Shown: positions 38,899 to 47,826 of the stretch, in pieces
How positions within the stretch are numbered: position 1 is the stretch's first letter
Layout: each line of letters begins with the position of its first letter
Assembly (NCBI GenBank): GCA_964437145.1
Contig: CAYTFW010000008.1
Span: 1 to 64,000 of the forward strand
Length of the DNA stretch: 64,000 bases
Direction of reading: 5' to 3'
DNA from: JAFAZJ01 sp964437145
Lineage (GTDB): Bacteria; Pseudomonadota; Alphaproteobacteria; Reyranellales; Reyranellaceae
The notes under the pieces: model-generated
The model's database searches: none
What the model was told of the DNA's origin: nothing
What the model saw: the letters and a program-made list of their open reading frames with translations, nothing else
Program-made: the position numbers and the translations under genes

Positions 38899-40038
38899 TC
38901 AATGCCGTATCGCCGCTCGCAACGCGCCGACCACCTGGTCCTGCTCCGCCTCGGTCATCTGCGGATAGAGCGGCAGCAGGATCGTGCGGTCCTGCGCGTC
39001 TTCCGAGATCGGCAAGGGGAAGCGCGCCGTCTCGGCGTATGGCTTCTCGCGATGGATGCACATGATACCGCGGCGCGTCGCGATACCGCGGTCGAGCATG
39101 GCTTGCATCGCGGTACGCTGATCGACACCGTCGGGAAGGCGCACGGCGAAGGACTGCCAGTTGGTATGGGCGCGGTTGGGTTCGCTGGGCGCCGCGACAT
39201 CCGGCGTCTCGGCCGCGAGGCGCTCGCGGTAGCGTTCGGCCAGGGTGCGCCGGCGTGACACGATCTCCGGCAGACGCTTGAGCTGCTCGATGCCAACCGC
39301 CGCTTGGATGTCGGTCAGGCGATAGTTGAAGGCCTCCGCCTCGTAGGACTCGAAGATCACCTGGGAGCTGCCGTGGCGCACCGCGTCCGAGACCGTCATG
39401 CCATGCTGGCGCAGGAGGCGAAAACGCGCATCAAGCGCGGCATCGCGCGTGGTCAGCATGCCGCCATCACCAACGGTGATAACCTTGCGCGGATGCAGGG
39501 AGAAACAGGCGACATCGCCCGCCGGATCGCCAACGCGCCGCCAGGCTCCGCCGAACTGCATCTCCGATCCCAGGGCGCAGGCCGCGTCCTCGATAACACG
39601 CAGCCCGTGGGCGCGGGCGACCGCCATGACCGCGTCCATGTCGCACGGCATGCCGATCTGGTGCACGCAAAGGATGGCGCGCGTTTTCGGGGTGACGGCG
39701 GCGGCGATCAGCGCGGCGTCCATGCCGTAGCCGACCGGCTCGATGTCGATGAAGACCGGCGTCGCGCCGCACTGGCGGATGGCGTTGGCGCAGGCGATGA
39801 AGGTATGGCTGACGGTGATCACCTCGTCGCCAGGACCAACGCCGACGCCGAGCAGCGCGAGATGCAGGGCCGTGGTGCAGTTGGACACGGCGCAAGCATG
39901 GGACGCGCCGGTGATAGCGGCGAAGGCTTCCTCGAAGCGCGCGACGCGCGGGCCTTGCGTGAGCCAGCCGGAGCGCACCACTTCGGCGGCGGCGAGGGCT
40001 TCCTCCTCGCCGACCAGGGGCTTGGTGATGGGAATCAT
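38899..40038 (-). CDS. DegT/DnrJ/EryC1 sugar aminotransferase
   Basis: 379-residue PLP enzyme. It starts IPITKPLVGEEE-SGWLTQGP. SNCTTALHLAL binds the PLP phosphate, VIEDAACALGS supplies the acidic residue over the pyridine ring, and SLHPRKVITVGDGG contains the Schiff-base lysine. YEAEAFNYRLTDIQAAVG is the usual substrate region. It should aminate a keto-sugar nucleotide at C3 or C4. It is coupled to the epimerase upstream by an ATGA overlap; the pair may make a 4-amino sugar. Confidence 0.92.
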   Translation of the reverse strand: MIPITKPLVGEEEALAAAEVVRSGWLTQGPRVARFEEAFAAITGASHACAVSNCTTALHLALLGVGVGPGDEVITVSHTFIACANAIRQCGATPVFIDIEPVGYGMDAALIAAAVTPKTRAILCVHQIGMPCDMDAVMAVARAHGLRVIEDAACALGSEMQFGGAWRRVGDPAGDVACFSLHPRKVITVGDGGMLTTRDAALDARFRLLRQHGMTVSDAVRHGSSQVIFESYEAEAFNYRLTDIQAAVGIEQLKRLPEIVSRRRTLAERYRERLAAETPDVAAPSEPNRAHTNWQSFAVRLPDGVDQRTAMQAMLDRGIATRRGIMCIHREKPYAETARFPLPISEDAQDRTILLPLYPQMTEAEQDQVVGALRAAIRH

Positions 40039-41117
40039 GCGGCGGCCTCGCTCGTCCGACTACCCAGCGCGGTGGAGATCCAGGACTCCGGCGCAACCTC
40101 CTGCCAGCCGGTTGGAGAGATGGCGGCGAGCGTCGCGGCATCCAGCGGGACATTGTCACGGTACCACGCCACGGTGCGCGCCAAACCCTCCTCGATGCTG
40201 AACTCCGGCGCGCGGCCGAGCAGCTGGCGCAGGCGGGTCGCATCCCCGAACAGGCGCAGCACGTCGTTGCGGCGCGGCGGGAGATGCTCGATCCGTGAGC
40301 GCGAGCCAGTCAGAGAGAGGATCAGCTCGGCGATGCGGCGGACCGTGACCTCCTCGCCACGGCAGACGTTGAAGACCTGGCCCAGCGCGTTGTCGGTCTC
40401 GATCAGCGCGGCGAGGTGCTCGACGGTTTCAGCGACATAGGTGAAGTCGCGCGTCTGCTCGCCATCGCCGAACACGGGTAGCGGCTTGCCCATCAGGGCG
40501 AGCAGCACCATGCGCGGGATCAGCTCGCCCGAGGCCCCCTTGAAATGCGCGCGCGGGCCGTAGTTGTTGTGCGGGCGGGCGACGACGCAGGGCAGCCAGT
40601 TGGAGCGGTGGAAGACCAGGGCGTAGTACTCACCCGCCAGTTTCGAGGCGCCGTAGATTGTCTCGGGGCGGAAGGCGTAGTCCTCGGCCATGGGCACGAC
40701 GTCCGCCGTGCCGTTCACCTCGGAGCTGGAGCAGTAGAGAAAGCGCCGCACCCCGGCGGCCGCGGCGGCCTTCAACACGTTCAGCGTGCCGGTGACATTC
40801 ACGTCATGCACGATGGTCGGCTGAAACAGGCTGAGGCGCACATTCCGCGTGGCCAGATGAAAGACGGCGTCGCATCCCGGCAGGGCGCGATGCATCGCCG
40901 CCTCGTCAACGACGGTGGCCTCGACGAACTCCAGGCGCGGCTCGTTGGCGGCGAAGGCCAGGTTCGCGTGCGAGCCGGTGGATAGGTCGTCGATCACCCG
41001 CACCCGGCAGCCGCGCGCCAGAAGATGCTCGACGAGATGGCTGCCGATGAACCCGGCGCCGCCGGTCACCGCGACGGTGCGGCCATCCAGCTTCCTGCGC
41101 GAGGCGTCACGCGGCAC
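40035..41117 (-). CDS. NAD-dependent sugar epimerase/dehydratase
   Basis: 360 residues from a GTG at 41117. The Rossmann motif VTGGAGFIGSHLVEHL, VIDDLSTGSHANL, FHLATRNVRLS, catalytic SSSEVNG, YGASK and RPHNNYGPRAHFKG indicate an extended SDR acting on a nucleotide-sugar. The frame is open 88 codons further upstream, but that part overlaps the DegT gene and looks non-coding, so the GTG near the fold start is preferred. It overlaps the upstream gene by 11 bases. It is probably a 4,6-dehydratase or C4-epimerase feeding the downstream aminotransferase. Confidence 0.88.
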   Translation of the reverse strand: MPRDASRRKLDGRTVAVTGGAGFIGSHLVEHLLARGCRVRVIDDLSTGSHANLAFAANEPRLEFVEATVVDEAAMHRALPGCDAVFHLATRNVRLSLFQPTIVHDVNVTGTLNVLKAAAAAGVRRFLYCSSSEVNGTADVVPMAEDYAFRPETIYGASKLAGEYYALVFHRSNWLPCVVARPHNNYGPRAHFKGASGELIPRMVLLALMGKPLPVFGDGEQTRDFTYVAETVEHLAALIETDNALGQVFNVCRGEEVTVRRIAELILSLTGSRSRIEHLPPRRNDVLRLFGDATRLRQLLGRAPEFSIEEGLARTVAWYRDNVPLDAATLAAISPTGWQEVAPESWISTALGSRTSEAAA

Positions 41118-42231
41118 GAGTGGCCACCGAGGCGGGAGCGAGCAAGTCGCGCAGCGCGCCGGCGATATGGCGCTGCTGCTCGGGGGTGAGCTCGGGGAAG
41201 ATGGGCAGGGAGAGGAACTCGGCGGCGAGGGCCTCGGCCACCGGGAAACTGCCGGGACCGTTGCCGAGATCGGCATAGGCCGGCTGCAGGTGTACGGGAC
41301 GCGGATAGTGCAGGCCCGTCGCGACGCCCGCTTCCGCGAGGCCGCGCGCGAGCCGGTCGCGATCCGGATGGCGCAGCGCATAGACGTGGTAGACGTGTTC
41401 CAACGCCTTGGGCTTCGCCGGCAGCTGCACCGGAAGCTCGGCGAGCAGCGTGTCGTATAGGGCCGCGACCTCGCGCCGGCGCTCCGTCCAGCGCGGCAGA
41501 TGAGCCAGCTTCACCGACAGGATAGCACCCTGGATGCCATCCATGCGGTAGTTGAAGGCGTGCTCGACATGGTTGTAGCGGCCTTCCTGGCCCCAGTCGC
41601 GCAGCTTGCGCATCCGGGCGGCGAGGGCGGGATCGTTGGTGACGGCGCCGCCACCTTCGCCACACGCGCCGAGGTTCTTGCCCGGGTAGAAGCTGAAGCA
41701 ACCGATCGCGCCGATGGTGCCCGCGCCCTTGCCCTGCCAGGCTGCGCCATGCGCTTGGGCGGCATCCTCGATGACCTGCAGGCCATGCCGCGCGGCGATC
41801 GCCATGATGGCGTCCATGTCAGCCATGCGGCCATGCAGGTGGACGGGGATGATCGCTTTGGTGCGCGGCGTGATAGCGCGCGCGATGCCCGCCGGGTCGA
41901 TGTTCCAGGTGAGCGGATCGGCATCGACCAGCACCGGCGTCGCGCCGGCGTAGCGGATGGCCGCGACGGTCGCGACGAAGGTCATGGCCGGCGCGATCAC
42001 CTCGTCGCCCGGGCCGATGCCCAACGCGAGCAGCGCGAGATGCAGCGCGGAGGTGCCGGAGTTCAGCGCCACGGCTTCCTTGGCGCCGGTGTAGGCGGCA
42101 AAGGATTTCTCGAAGGCGTCGACCTTCGGACCGGAGACATAGGCGCCGCTGGCAAGCGTCTCGAGCACCGCGGCGTCGAGTTCCGTCTTGATGCCCGCGT
42201 ATTGCGCGCGAAGGTCGAGCAGGGGAATCAC
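41107..42231 (-). CDS. DegT aminotransferase, WbpE/WlbC-like
   Basis: 374 residues from a GTG that overlaps the oxidoreductase stop (GTGA). IPLLDLRAQY, ETLASGAYVSGPKVDAFE, LNSGTSALHLAL, VIEDAAQAHGA and SFYPGKNLGACGEGG (Schiff-base lysine) mark a C3-aminotransferase of the WbpE/WlbC type, which makes UDP-3-amino-GlcNAc uronate from the 3-keto sugar produced by WbpB/WlbA. The adjacent oxidoreductase and acetyltransferase genes are the matching partners, which strengthens the call. Confidence 0.9.
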   Translation of the reverse strand: MIPLLDLRAQYAGIKTELDAAVLETLASGAYVSGPKVDAFEKSFAAYTGAKEAVALNSGTSALHLALLALGIGPGDEVIAPAMTFVATVAAIRYAGATPVLVDADPLTWNIDPAGIARAITPRTKAIIPVHLHGRMADMDAIMAIAARHGLQVIEDAAQAHGAAWQGKGAGTIGAIGCFSFYPGKNLGACGEGGGAVTNDPALAARMRKLRDWGQEGRYNHVEHAFNYRMDGIQGAILSVKLAHLPRWTERRREVAALYDTLLAELPVQLPAKPKALEHVYHVYALRHPDRDRLARGLAEAGVATGLHYPRPVHLQPAYADLGNGPGSFPVAEALAAEFLSLPIFPELTPEQQRHIAGALRDLLAPASVATRAA

Positions 42232-43253
42232 GAAGCCATCCTCGCAGGGGAGATGTCGATGGGTTGGCCGCGCTGGCGCAGCGAGAGCATGGCGGCTTCG
42301 AGCGTCTCGACGACCGCCAGGCCACAGCGCCCGGAGGTGATCGGCTCGCGCCCGTGGGTCACGCAGTCGACGAAATGCTCCATCTCGGTGAGCAGGGCTT
42401 CCCGCCCCGAGAGATGCGGCGCCCACATGTCGCCTGTGCGGTAGCCGATGCGCGCGGCGAACGGCTCGGGGCCGTCGCCGTTGGTCACGCCGCGGTCATA
42501 GACCTTGATCTTCTCGCTGGGCTCGAGGTCGTTCCAGACGATCATCTTCCGGCTGCCGCCGATCAGCGTCTGGCGCACCTTCACCGGCGCGAGCCAGTTG
42601 ACGTTGAGATAGGCGACGGTGCCCGAGGGATAGAACAGGCTGAGATGGGCCATGTTCTCCTGGCGCCCGCGGATGTGCCCCGCGCCGCTGGCCGAGACCG
42701 CGACGGGCTTTTCCTGCATCAAGTAGTCGAGCACCGACAAGTCGTGCACGGCGAGGTCCCAGATCACGTTCACATCGTGCTGGAACAGGCCGAGGTTCAC
42801 TCGCGTGCTGTCATAGTAGTAAACATCGCCGAGGTCGCCGGAGCGGATGAGCTCGCCGATTTTCTGCACCGCACTGGTGTAAACGAAGGTGTGGTCCACC
42901 ATCAGGGTGAGGTTGCGCCGTGCCGCCTCCTCGATCAGCCGGCGCGCGTCGTCGGCGCAGGCGGCCATCGGCTTCTCGACGATGACGTGCTTGCCGGCGC
43001 GCAGCGCGGCAATGGCCATGTCGTGATGCGTCGCGACCGGGGTGGCGACTATCACGGCATCGACGGCAGGGTCGTCGATCATCGCGCGCGGGTCCTGATG
43101 CAGCGCGAGGCCCGGATAGCGCTTGCCGGCGCGCGCCAGCGCCGCGGCCGAGAAATCGGCGATGCCGGCAAGGCGGCAGCCTTCCGTCTCGGCGACGCAG
43201 CGCGCGAGGTTCGGCCCCCAGTAGCCGTAGCCGATAACACCGATACCGATCAT
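42228..43253 (-). CDS. Gfo/Idh/MocA oxidoreductase, WbpB/WlbA-like
   Basis: 341 residues. The NAD-binding GVIGYGYWGPNLARCV at the N-terminus, VATPVATHHDMAIAALRAGKHVIVEKPMA (the EKP motif with catalytic lysine) and MVDHTFVYTSAVQKI are characteristic of enzymes that oxidise the 3-hydroxyl of UDP-GlcNAc uronate. It sits between the acetyltransferase and aminotransferase of the same pathway, coupled to both by short overlaps. Confidence 0.9.
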   Translation of the reverse strand: MIGIGVIGYGYWGPNLARCVAETEGCRLAGIADFSAAALARAGKRYPGLALHQDPRAMIDDPAVDAVIVATPVATHHDMAIAALRAGKHVIVEKPMAACADDARRLIEEAARRNLTLMVDHTFVYTSAVQKIGELIRSGDLGDVYYYDSTRVNLGLFQHDVNVIWDLAVHDLSVLDYLMQEKPVAVSASGAGHIRGRQENMAHLSLFYPSGTVAYLNVNWLAPVKVRQTLIGGSRKMIVWNDLEPSEKIKVYDRGVTNGDGPEPFAARIGYRTGDMWAPHLSGREALLTEMEHFVDCVTHGREPITSGRCGLAVVETLEAAMLSLRQRGQPIDISPARMAS

Positions 43254-43774
43254 GGCGCCGCGATCCCTACTGCCGGGTTTGAAAGTCCTTCACGATCGCG
43301 CACGTCGCCAACCACCTTGGCCGGCACGCCGGCGACGATCGCGTAGTCGGGTACGTCGCGTGTCACCACCGCCCCCGCGCCGACCAGCGCGAAACGCCCG
43401 ACCGTGGTGCCGCAGATGATGGTGGCGTTCGAACCGATCGAGGCGCCGCGGCGGATGCGCGTCGGCACGACCGACCAGTCGGCCTCGGTCTTGAGCTCTC
43501 CTTCCGGCGTGCAGGCGCGCGGGAAGAGCTCGTTGGTGAACATCACGCCATGGCCGATGAAGACCTCGTCCTCGATCGTCACGCCTTCGCAGATGAAGCT
43601 GTGTGATGAGATCTTGCAGCGGTCGCCGATGTGGCTGTTCTTCTGGATCTCGACGAAGGGGCCGATCTTCGTTTTGCTACCGATCGAACACCCGTACATA
43701 TTTACGAGGTCAGGATGGGTAAGGACCGTATCGGTACCAAGTTGAACATTCCGGAGCGGCATTGGCTGGAGCAT
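43250..43774 (-). CDS. Hexapeptide-repeat sugar N-acetyltransferase, WbpD/WlbB-like
   Basis: 174 residues of left-handed beta-helix repeats: NVQLGTDT, CSIGSKTKIGPFVEIQKNS-type turns, IGDRCKISSHSFICEGVTIEDEVFIGHG, and GASIGSNATIICGTTVGRFALVGAGAVVTRDVPDYAIVAGVPAKVV. Homologues acetylate the 3-amino group of UDP-GlcNAc3N uronate. An in-frame ATG four codons later (43762) is an alternative start. It is the first gene of the amino-sugar operon. Confidence 0.9.
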   Translation of the reverse strand: MLQPMPLRNVQLGTDTVLTHPDLVNMYGCSIGSKTKIGPFVEIQKNSHIGDRCKISSHSFICEGVTIEDEVFIGHGVMFTNELFPRACTPEGELKTEADWSVVPTRIRRGASIGSNATIICGTTVGRFALVGAGAVVTRDVPDYAIVAGVPAKVVGDVRDREGLSNPAVGIAAP

Positions 43775-44078
43775 CCGTGTTTGTGAGGTCTATCGCAACT
43801 CGGTTGCCGAGGTACTCCCAAGGAGCCGGGCGGTCCTCTCATGACAGTGTTGAGCGCGACACAACGTTGGAATATTAGTACGGACCAGGTTATGGCATTG
43901 ATTAATCTACTGATATTTCCCAATCTGATTGCTGATATGCACGCCGGGGTCACCGCCGCCGTAATCGAATTGCGGACAGCGGAAGGGCGCGGCTGACGCC
44001 TATCGGCGCCTCGAACAGCCTCGCCGCCGGCGGATTCGAGACCTTGGCGGCTGGGCGTGGAGACATCGCGGAGCGGCA
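43775..44078. other. Divergent promoter region between sugar operon and wzm
   Basis: 304 bases without a gene. The middle (about 43870-43945) is clearly AT-rich against the background, as expected for promoters of the divergent units. No strong operator palindrome was found. Confidence 0.6.
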
Positions 44079-44954
44079 ATGACAAGCACCTTTACGACCG
44101 AGACGGCGGCCGCCCCGCCCCAACGCAGCAGGGAGCGGGTGACGCACATCCGTCCCAGCCGCGGCTGGTTCGACCTCCAGCTTGGCGAGACCTGGCGCTA
44201 CCGCGGCCTGCTGGCGACGCTGGTTCAGCGCGACATCCAGGTGCTCTACAAGCAAGCCGCCCTGGGCGCCGCCTGGGCGATCATTCAGCCGGTGTTCGCC
44301 GTCCTCATCTTCACGGTCGTGTTTGGCATGTTGATGAAGGTGCCGACGCCGGCCGGCATTCCCTATCCGATCTTCGTGCTTGCGGCGGTGCTGCCGTGGA
44401 ATTACTTCGCGGAGGGGTTGCGCCGCGGCGCCAACGGCCTGGTCAACGAAGGCGATATCGTCCGTAAAGTCTATTTCCCACGGACGCTGATTCCGCTGTC
44501 TGGTGCCATCGCGCCCCTGCTCGATCTCGCCATTGGGTTTGGCGTTCTCCTGGTTCTGATGGTCGCCTACGGCTTGATGCCGAGCTGGCACATCTTTGCC
44601 GTCATCCCGCTGGCGCTGGTCACCGGCTTGCTGGCGCTGGCCGTGTCGTTGTGGCTTGCGCCGATCAACGTCCGCTATCGCGATGTGAAGCACACCGTGC
44701 CCTTTCTCATCCTGATCTGGATGTACGCCTCGCCGGTGGTCTATCCGCTCGAGATCGTGCCCGAGGCATGGCGATGGCTCTACGCGCTCAATCCCATGGT
44801 CGGCATCATCGAGGGCTTCCGCTGGGCCGTCGTCGGCCATGGCGTGCCCGACCTCACGGCGATGGGCGTCAGCTTGGCCCTGATCATCGTGCTGCTGTTG
44901 GGCGGCCTGGTCTTCTTCAGAAAAAATGAACACACCTTCGCGGACCTGATCTGA
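44079..44954 (+). CDS. wzm: ABC-2 type polysaccharide exporter, permease
   Basis: 291 residues with six predicted membrane helices. ETWRYRGLLATLVQRDIQVLYKQAALGAAWAIIQP is the ABC-2 entry region, and LAAVLPWNYFAEGLRRGANGLV and YASPVVYPLEIVPE are typical of Wzm-type permeases. It forms the channel that exports a finished lipid-linked glycan. Its TGA shares one base with the Wzt ATG. Confidence 0.93.
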   Translation: MTSTFTTETAAAPPQRSRERVTHIRPSRGWFDLQLGETWRYRGLLATLVQRDIQVLYKQAALGAAWAIIQPVFAVLIFTVVFGMLMKVPTPAGIPYPIFVLAAVLPWNYFAEGLRRGANGLVNEGDIVRKVYFPRTLIPLSGAIAPLLDLAIGFGVLLVLMVAYGLMPSWHIFAVIPLALVTGLLALAVSLWLAPINVRYRDVKHTVPFLILIWMYASPVVYPLEIVPEAWRWLYALNPMVGIIEGFRWAVVGHGVPDLTAMGVSLALIIVLLLGGLVFFRKNEHTFADLI

Positions 44955-46231
44955 TGAGCGACGACGTCGTGATCCGCGCCGAAGGCCTCGGCAAGCGATA
45001 CAAGCTCGGCGCCCAGGGCACGCAGCACAACTCGCTGCGCGACGCGCTGGGTGCGGCGGTGCGCGGGCTGACACGGCGCGCGGCGAAACCCCAGGGCGAG
45101 TTCTGGGCGCTGCGCAACGCCGGCTTCGAGATCAAGCGCGGCGAGAACGTCGGCATCATCGGCCTCAACGGCGCCGGCAAGTCGACCCTGCTGAAGATAC
45201 TGTCGCGGATCGTGACGCCGACCGAGGGCGAAGCGACGATCAAGGGCCGTCTCGGCGCGCTTCTGGAAGTCGGCACCGGCTTTCACCGCGAGCTGACCGG
45301 TCGGGAGAACATCTTCCTGTACGGCTCGATCCTGGGGATGGAGCGCGAGGAGGTGGCGGCCAAGTTCGAGCGCATCGCCGAGGTCTCCGAGATCGAGAAG
45401 TTCCTCGACACGCCGGTGAAGCACTATTCCTCGGGCATGTATGTGCGCTTAGCCTTCGCGGTCGCGGCCCATCTCGACCCCGACATCCTGTTGCTCGACG
45501 AGGTGCTGGCGGTCGGTGACTTCTTGTTCCAGAAGAAGTGCCTGAGCTTCGCCAGGTCGTTGGAGCAGCGTGGATCGACGATCCTGTTCGTCTCGCACAA
45601 CATGCTGTCGATCAAGACGATGTGCCCGCGCGTAATCTATCTGCGCAAGGGCGAAGTGGTGTTCGACGGGCCAACCGAAGAAGGCCTCGGCCTCTATGAG
45701 CGCGACAGCAAGCTCTCGACATTGCGCTGGTTCCGCCCGCTCGAGGGGGGAGCCACCGCCGAGATCACGAACGTGGAACTCCTCTCCGAGGACGGCCAGC
45801 CCAAGACCGTATTCGACTTCGGCGAGCGGCTGCGCATACGCATCTCGTACCGTGCCCCCAAAGCCGTGGCGGCGCCCAACTTCCTATGCACGATCCGGCG
45901 TATGGACGACGTTTTCTGCTGCAATTTCAGTTCGTCGGCCGACGGTGCCCCGATCGACAGCATCGAAGGCGAAGGTGCGGTCGAGATTCTGACCCAAGGT
46001 CTAAGCCTGGTGTCGGACCGATACAGAGTGGAGATCGTGGTCAGACAACGGGGGTTCGATTCCATCGTCGCCGCGCAGTCAGGCCCGACCTTCCACGTGC
46101 GTCACGACTTGTTCGACGCCGACGTCTTTGGCGTCTTCCATGAGCGTGCGCAGTGGACTCAGATCGGCGCTGTATCCGAGCGTCCCGCGCGCGCAGACGC
46201 GGCAAGGCGTGAAGAACCTGACGCCGCGTGA
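44954..46231 (+). CDS. wzt: ABC exporter ATPase with C-terminal Wzt-like domain
   Basis: 425 residues. Walker A GLNGAGKST at 70-78, the signature YSSGM near 158-162, Walker B ILLLDE near 178-183 and the H-loop VSHN. Beyond about residue 270 is a beta-rich extension (TNVELLSEDGQPKTVFDFGERLRIRI) like the carbohydrate-recognition domain of Wzt proteins that bind the terminally modified end of an O-antigen chain. This implies export of a capped polymer. The methyltransferase at 46796 could supply the cap (inference). Confidence 0.93.
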   Translation: MSDDVVIRAEGLGKRYKLGAQGTQHNSLRDALGAAVRGLTRRAAKPQGEFWALRNAGFEIKRGENVGIIGLNGAGKSTLLKILSRIVTPTEGEATIKGRLGALLEVGTGFHRELTGRENIFLYGSILGMEREEVAAKFERIAEVSEIEKFLDTPVKHYSSGMYVRLAFAVAAHLDPDILLLDEVLAVGDFLFQKKCLSFARSLEQRGSTILFVSHNMLSIKTMCPRVIYLRKGEVVFDGPTEEGLGLYERDSKLSTLRWFRPLEGGATAEITNVELLSEDGQPKTVFDFGERLRIRISYRAPKAVAAPNFLCTIRRMDDVFCCNFSSSADGAPIDSIEGEGAVEILTQGLSLVSDRYRVEIVVRQRGFDSIVAAQSGPTFHVRHDLFDADVFGVFHERAQWTQIGAVSERPARADAARREEPDAA

Positions 46232-46795
46232 GAAGAATCAGCGACGATTTAAAGCCTGTTCTCAATTAAGCCCAGATGAAGCAGGCGGCGAGGAAGTTTC
46301 GAGCGAGCTTTTCGTAGCGCGTGGCGATGGTACGGAAGTGCTTGAGCCCGCGGAGAAGTTCTCGATTGGATGCCGGTCCTTGTGGGGTTCGCGATCGAGC
46401 TGCCTCGATGTTTGCTGTGGCTCTGCTGGGGATCACTGCTGTCGCTCTTTGGGGACACCGATGCTGCGCTGGTGCGCCCGCACAACGGTAATGTGGGTCA
46501 TCGCGTGCTCGCTGCTCTAGCCGGCGCGGCTGCCGGTCGCGCGGGCTGAATGCTCTGAGCGAAGGTCTCAAAGAGGTCACGGGAAACGCGATGCATATCG
46601 GGCGTCAGCAAGTTGACAGAACTATGATATGCGGAATTCTGCTTCTAGGATTGCGAGAATAGAGAAGAAATTACACAAGACTGACATGACTTCTCACAAG
46701 GCATGAGATAATATTGATGTCTGATACTACAGAAAAGAAATGGTTAATTGATCGTGTCCGTCGCCACAGAACGCGACGTCGATGCATGAGGATGC
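46232..46795. other. Gap with IS remnant and AT-rich promoter-like DNA
   Basis: The first third carries an IS5-like transposase end. From about 46580 the DNA becomes AT-rich (for example around 46610-46760) up to the methyltransferase start. No further gene is supported. Confidence 0.6.
46249..46400 (-). mobile_element. IS5-family transposase C-terminal remnant
   Basis: Minus-strand translation reads NRELLRGLKHFRTIATRYEKLARNFLA and stops shortly after, matching the conserved IS5-family end (ERFFNKLKHFRRIATRYEKLARNFLA). The outer bases AGCCTGTTCTCAATTAAG (from about 46251) look like the usual IS end for this group. Upstream frames are scrambled and no left end is seen. It is a dead fragment. 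Confidence 0.75.
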
Positions 46796-47740
46796 ATGAC
46801 CAGTATCATCGACATCCTGCGCTGCCCTGTTACCCAGGGGAGCCTCCATCTCGATGGCGCGTCGCTCGTCAGCGGCGAAAACTCATATCGGCTTGTTGAC
46901 GGGATACCCGTGCTGCTTCCTGAAAAGGTCAGCACCAGCTCGAGCACCACCGAGTACTATGACCAGTTCGGGTGGAAGACTGCGGCGGATGGCAAGTCGA
47001 AGGAGTCAGTTCACGATCTCGACATGCGCGGTGCGTCGTACCACTACACCCGGAGATGCATCTCGAGACTCGCAAAGTACTACCGCAACGGCGGCGATTT
47101 CCTGCTGGATCTAGGAAGCGGGTCCATTCCGCATGAGGAGTTGCTTTCGTATCATGCCAATTTCAGGAAGCGCGTCTGTGTCGACCTTTCCATTACGGCG
47201 CTGAGGCAGGCCCGGGAAAAGCTCGGTGATCGTGGAGAGTATGTTGTTGGGGATGCCGCGGCCCTGCCTTTCAAGGATGGTGTTTTCGATGCCGTGACTT
47301 GCAATCACCTCATTTACGTAATCCCGGCGGCGTTCCAGAGGGCCGCTATGCTGGAAATGTGGCGTGTGCTCAAGCCGGGCGGGATTGCAGTTGTGGTTTA
47401 TCAATGGCCCTGGTCCGGGATACAGGTCCGGCTCGCTCGATTGGCGCAGAAACTTCGGATGAAAGGGCCCGAAGAGGCGACGCCGTTGGCGTCTGCGGGC
47501 GTACCGGATCGCGCTGCTGACGAGCCGCAGCCGAGAGAGTGGTTTGAGAGGCAGGAATGGCCCTTCAAGCACACATACGATTGTTTTCGTCTGGTTGATA
47601 ATGGCTTCATGAAGAGATATGTGCCGGACGGTTGGATCGGTCAGTCGTTTCTGACGCTTCTGTTCGCGGTTCAGTGTGTCATGCCCGACGCAAGCGGTCG
47701 GTGGGGTGCCTGCCCGGTGCTTGTTCTCCGCAAGCCCTGA
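46796..47740 (+). CDS. SAM-dependent methyltransferase with Trm112-like N-terminus
   Basis: 314 residues. Residues 1-45 (IIDILRCPVTQGSLHL...YRLVDGIPVLLPE) form a Trm112/zinc-ribbon-like cap, here with only one cysteine. A class I methyltransferase follows: LLDLGSGSIPHEE (SAM loop), VCVDLSITAL, VVGDAAALPFKDGVFDAVTCNHLIYV and MWRVLKPGGIAVVV. Such proteins in glycan loci often methylate sugars; next to wzt it may cap the O-chain. The start ATG directly precedes the conserved domain. Confidence 0.85.
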   Translation: MTSIIDILRCPVTQGSLHLDGASLVSGENSYRLVDGIPVLLPEKVSTSSSTTEYYDQFGWKTAADGKSKESVHDLDMRGASYHYTRRCISRLAKYYRNGGDFLLDLGSGSIPHEELLSYHANFRKRVCVDLSITALRQAREKLGDRGEYVVGDAAALPFKDGVFDAVTCNHLIYVIPAAFQRAAMLEMWRVLKPGGIAVVVYQWPWSGIQVRLARLAQKLRMKGPEEATPLASAGVPDRAADEPQPREWFERQEWPFKHTYDCFRLVDNGFMKRYVPDGWIGQSFLTLLFAVQCVMPDASGRWGACPVLVLRKP

Positions 47741-47789
47741 AGCTGCCCTGGCTTCCCCGCGTAGCCGTCGTTGGTCACGTCATGTTAGA

Positions 47790-47806
47790 GGGTCAAGAAC
47801 TGACCC
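47790..47806. terminator. Hairpin in convergent intergenic space
   Basis: GGGTCA-AGAAC-TGACCC is a perfect 6-bp stem between the convergent methyltransferase and oxidoreductase genes. It might stop transcription from both sides; no T-run is present. Confidence 0.35.
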
Positions 47807-47826
47807 AATGCCCACATGCGCCGGGT

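Noticed and set aside
46611..46640. Sigma70 promoter TTGACA...TATGAT before the methyltransferase
   Set aside because: The two hexamers are only four bases apart; at proper spacing no -10 match is present.
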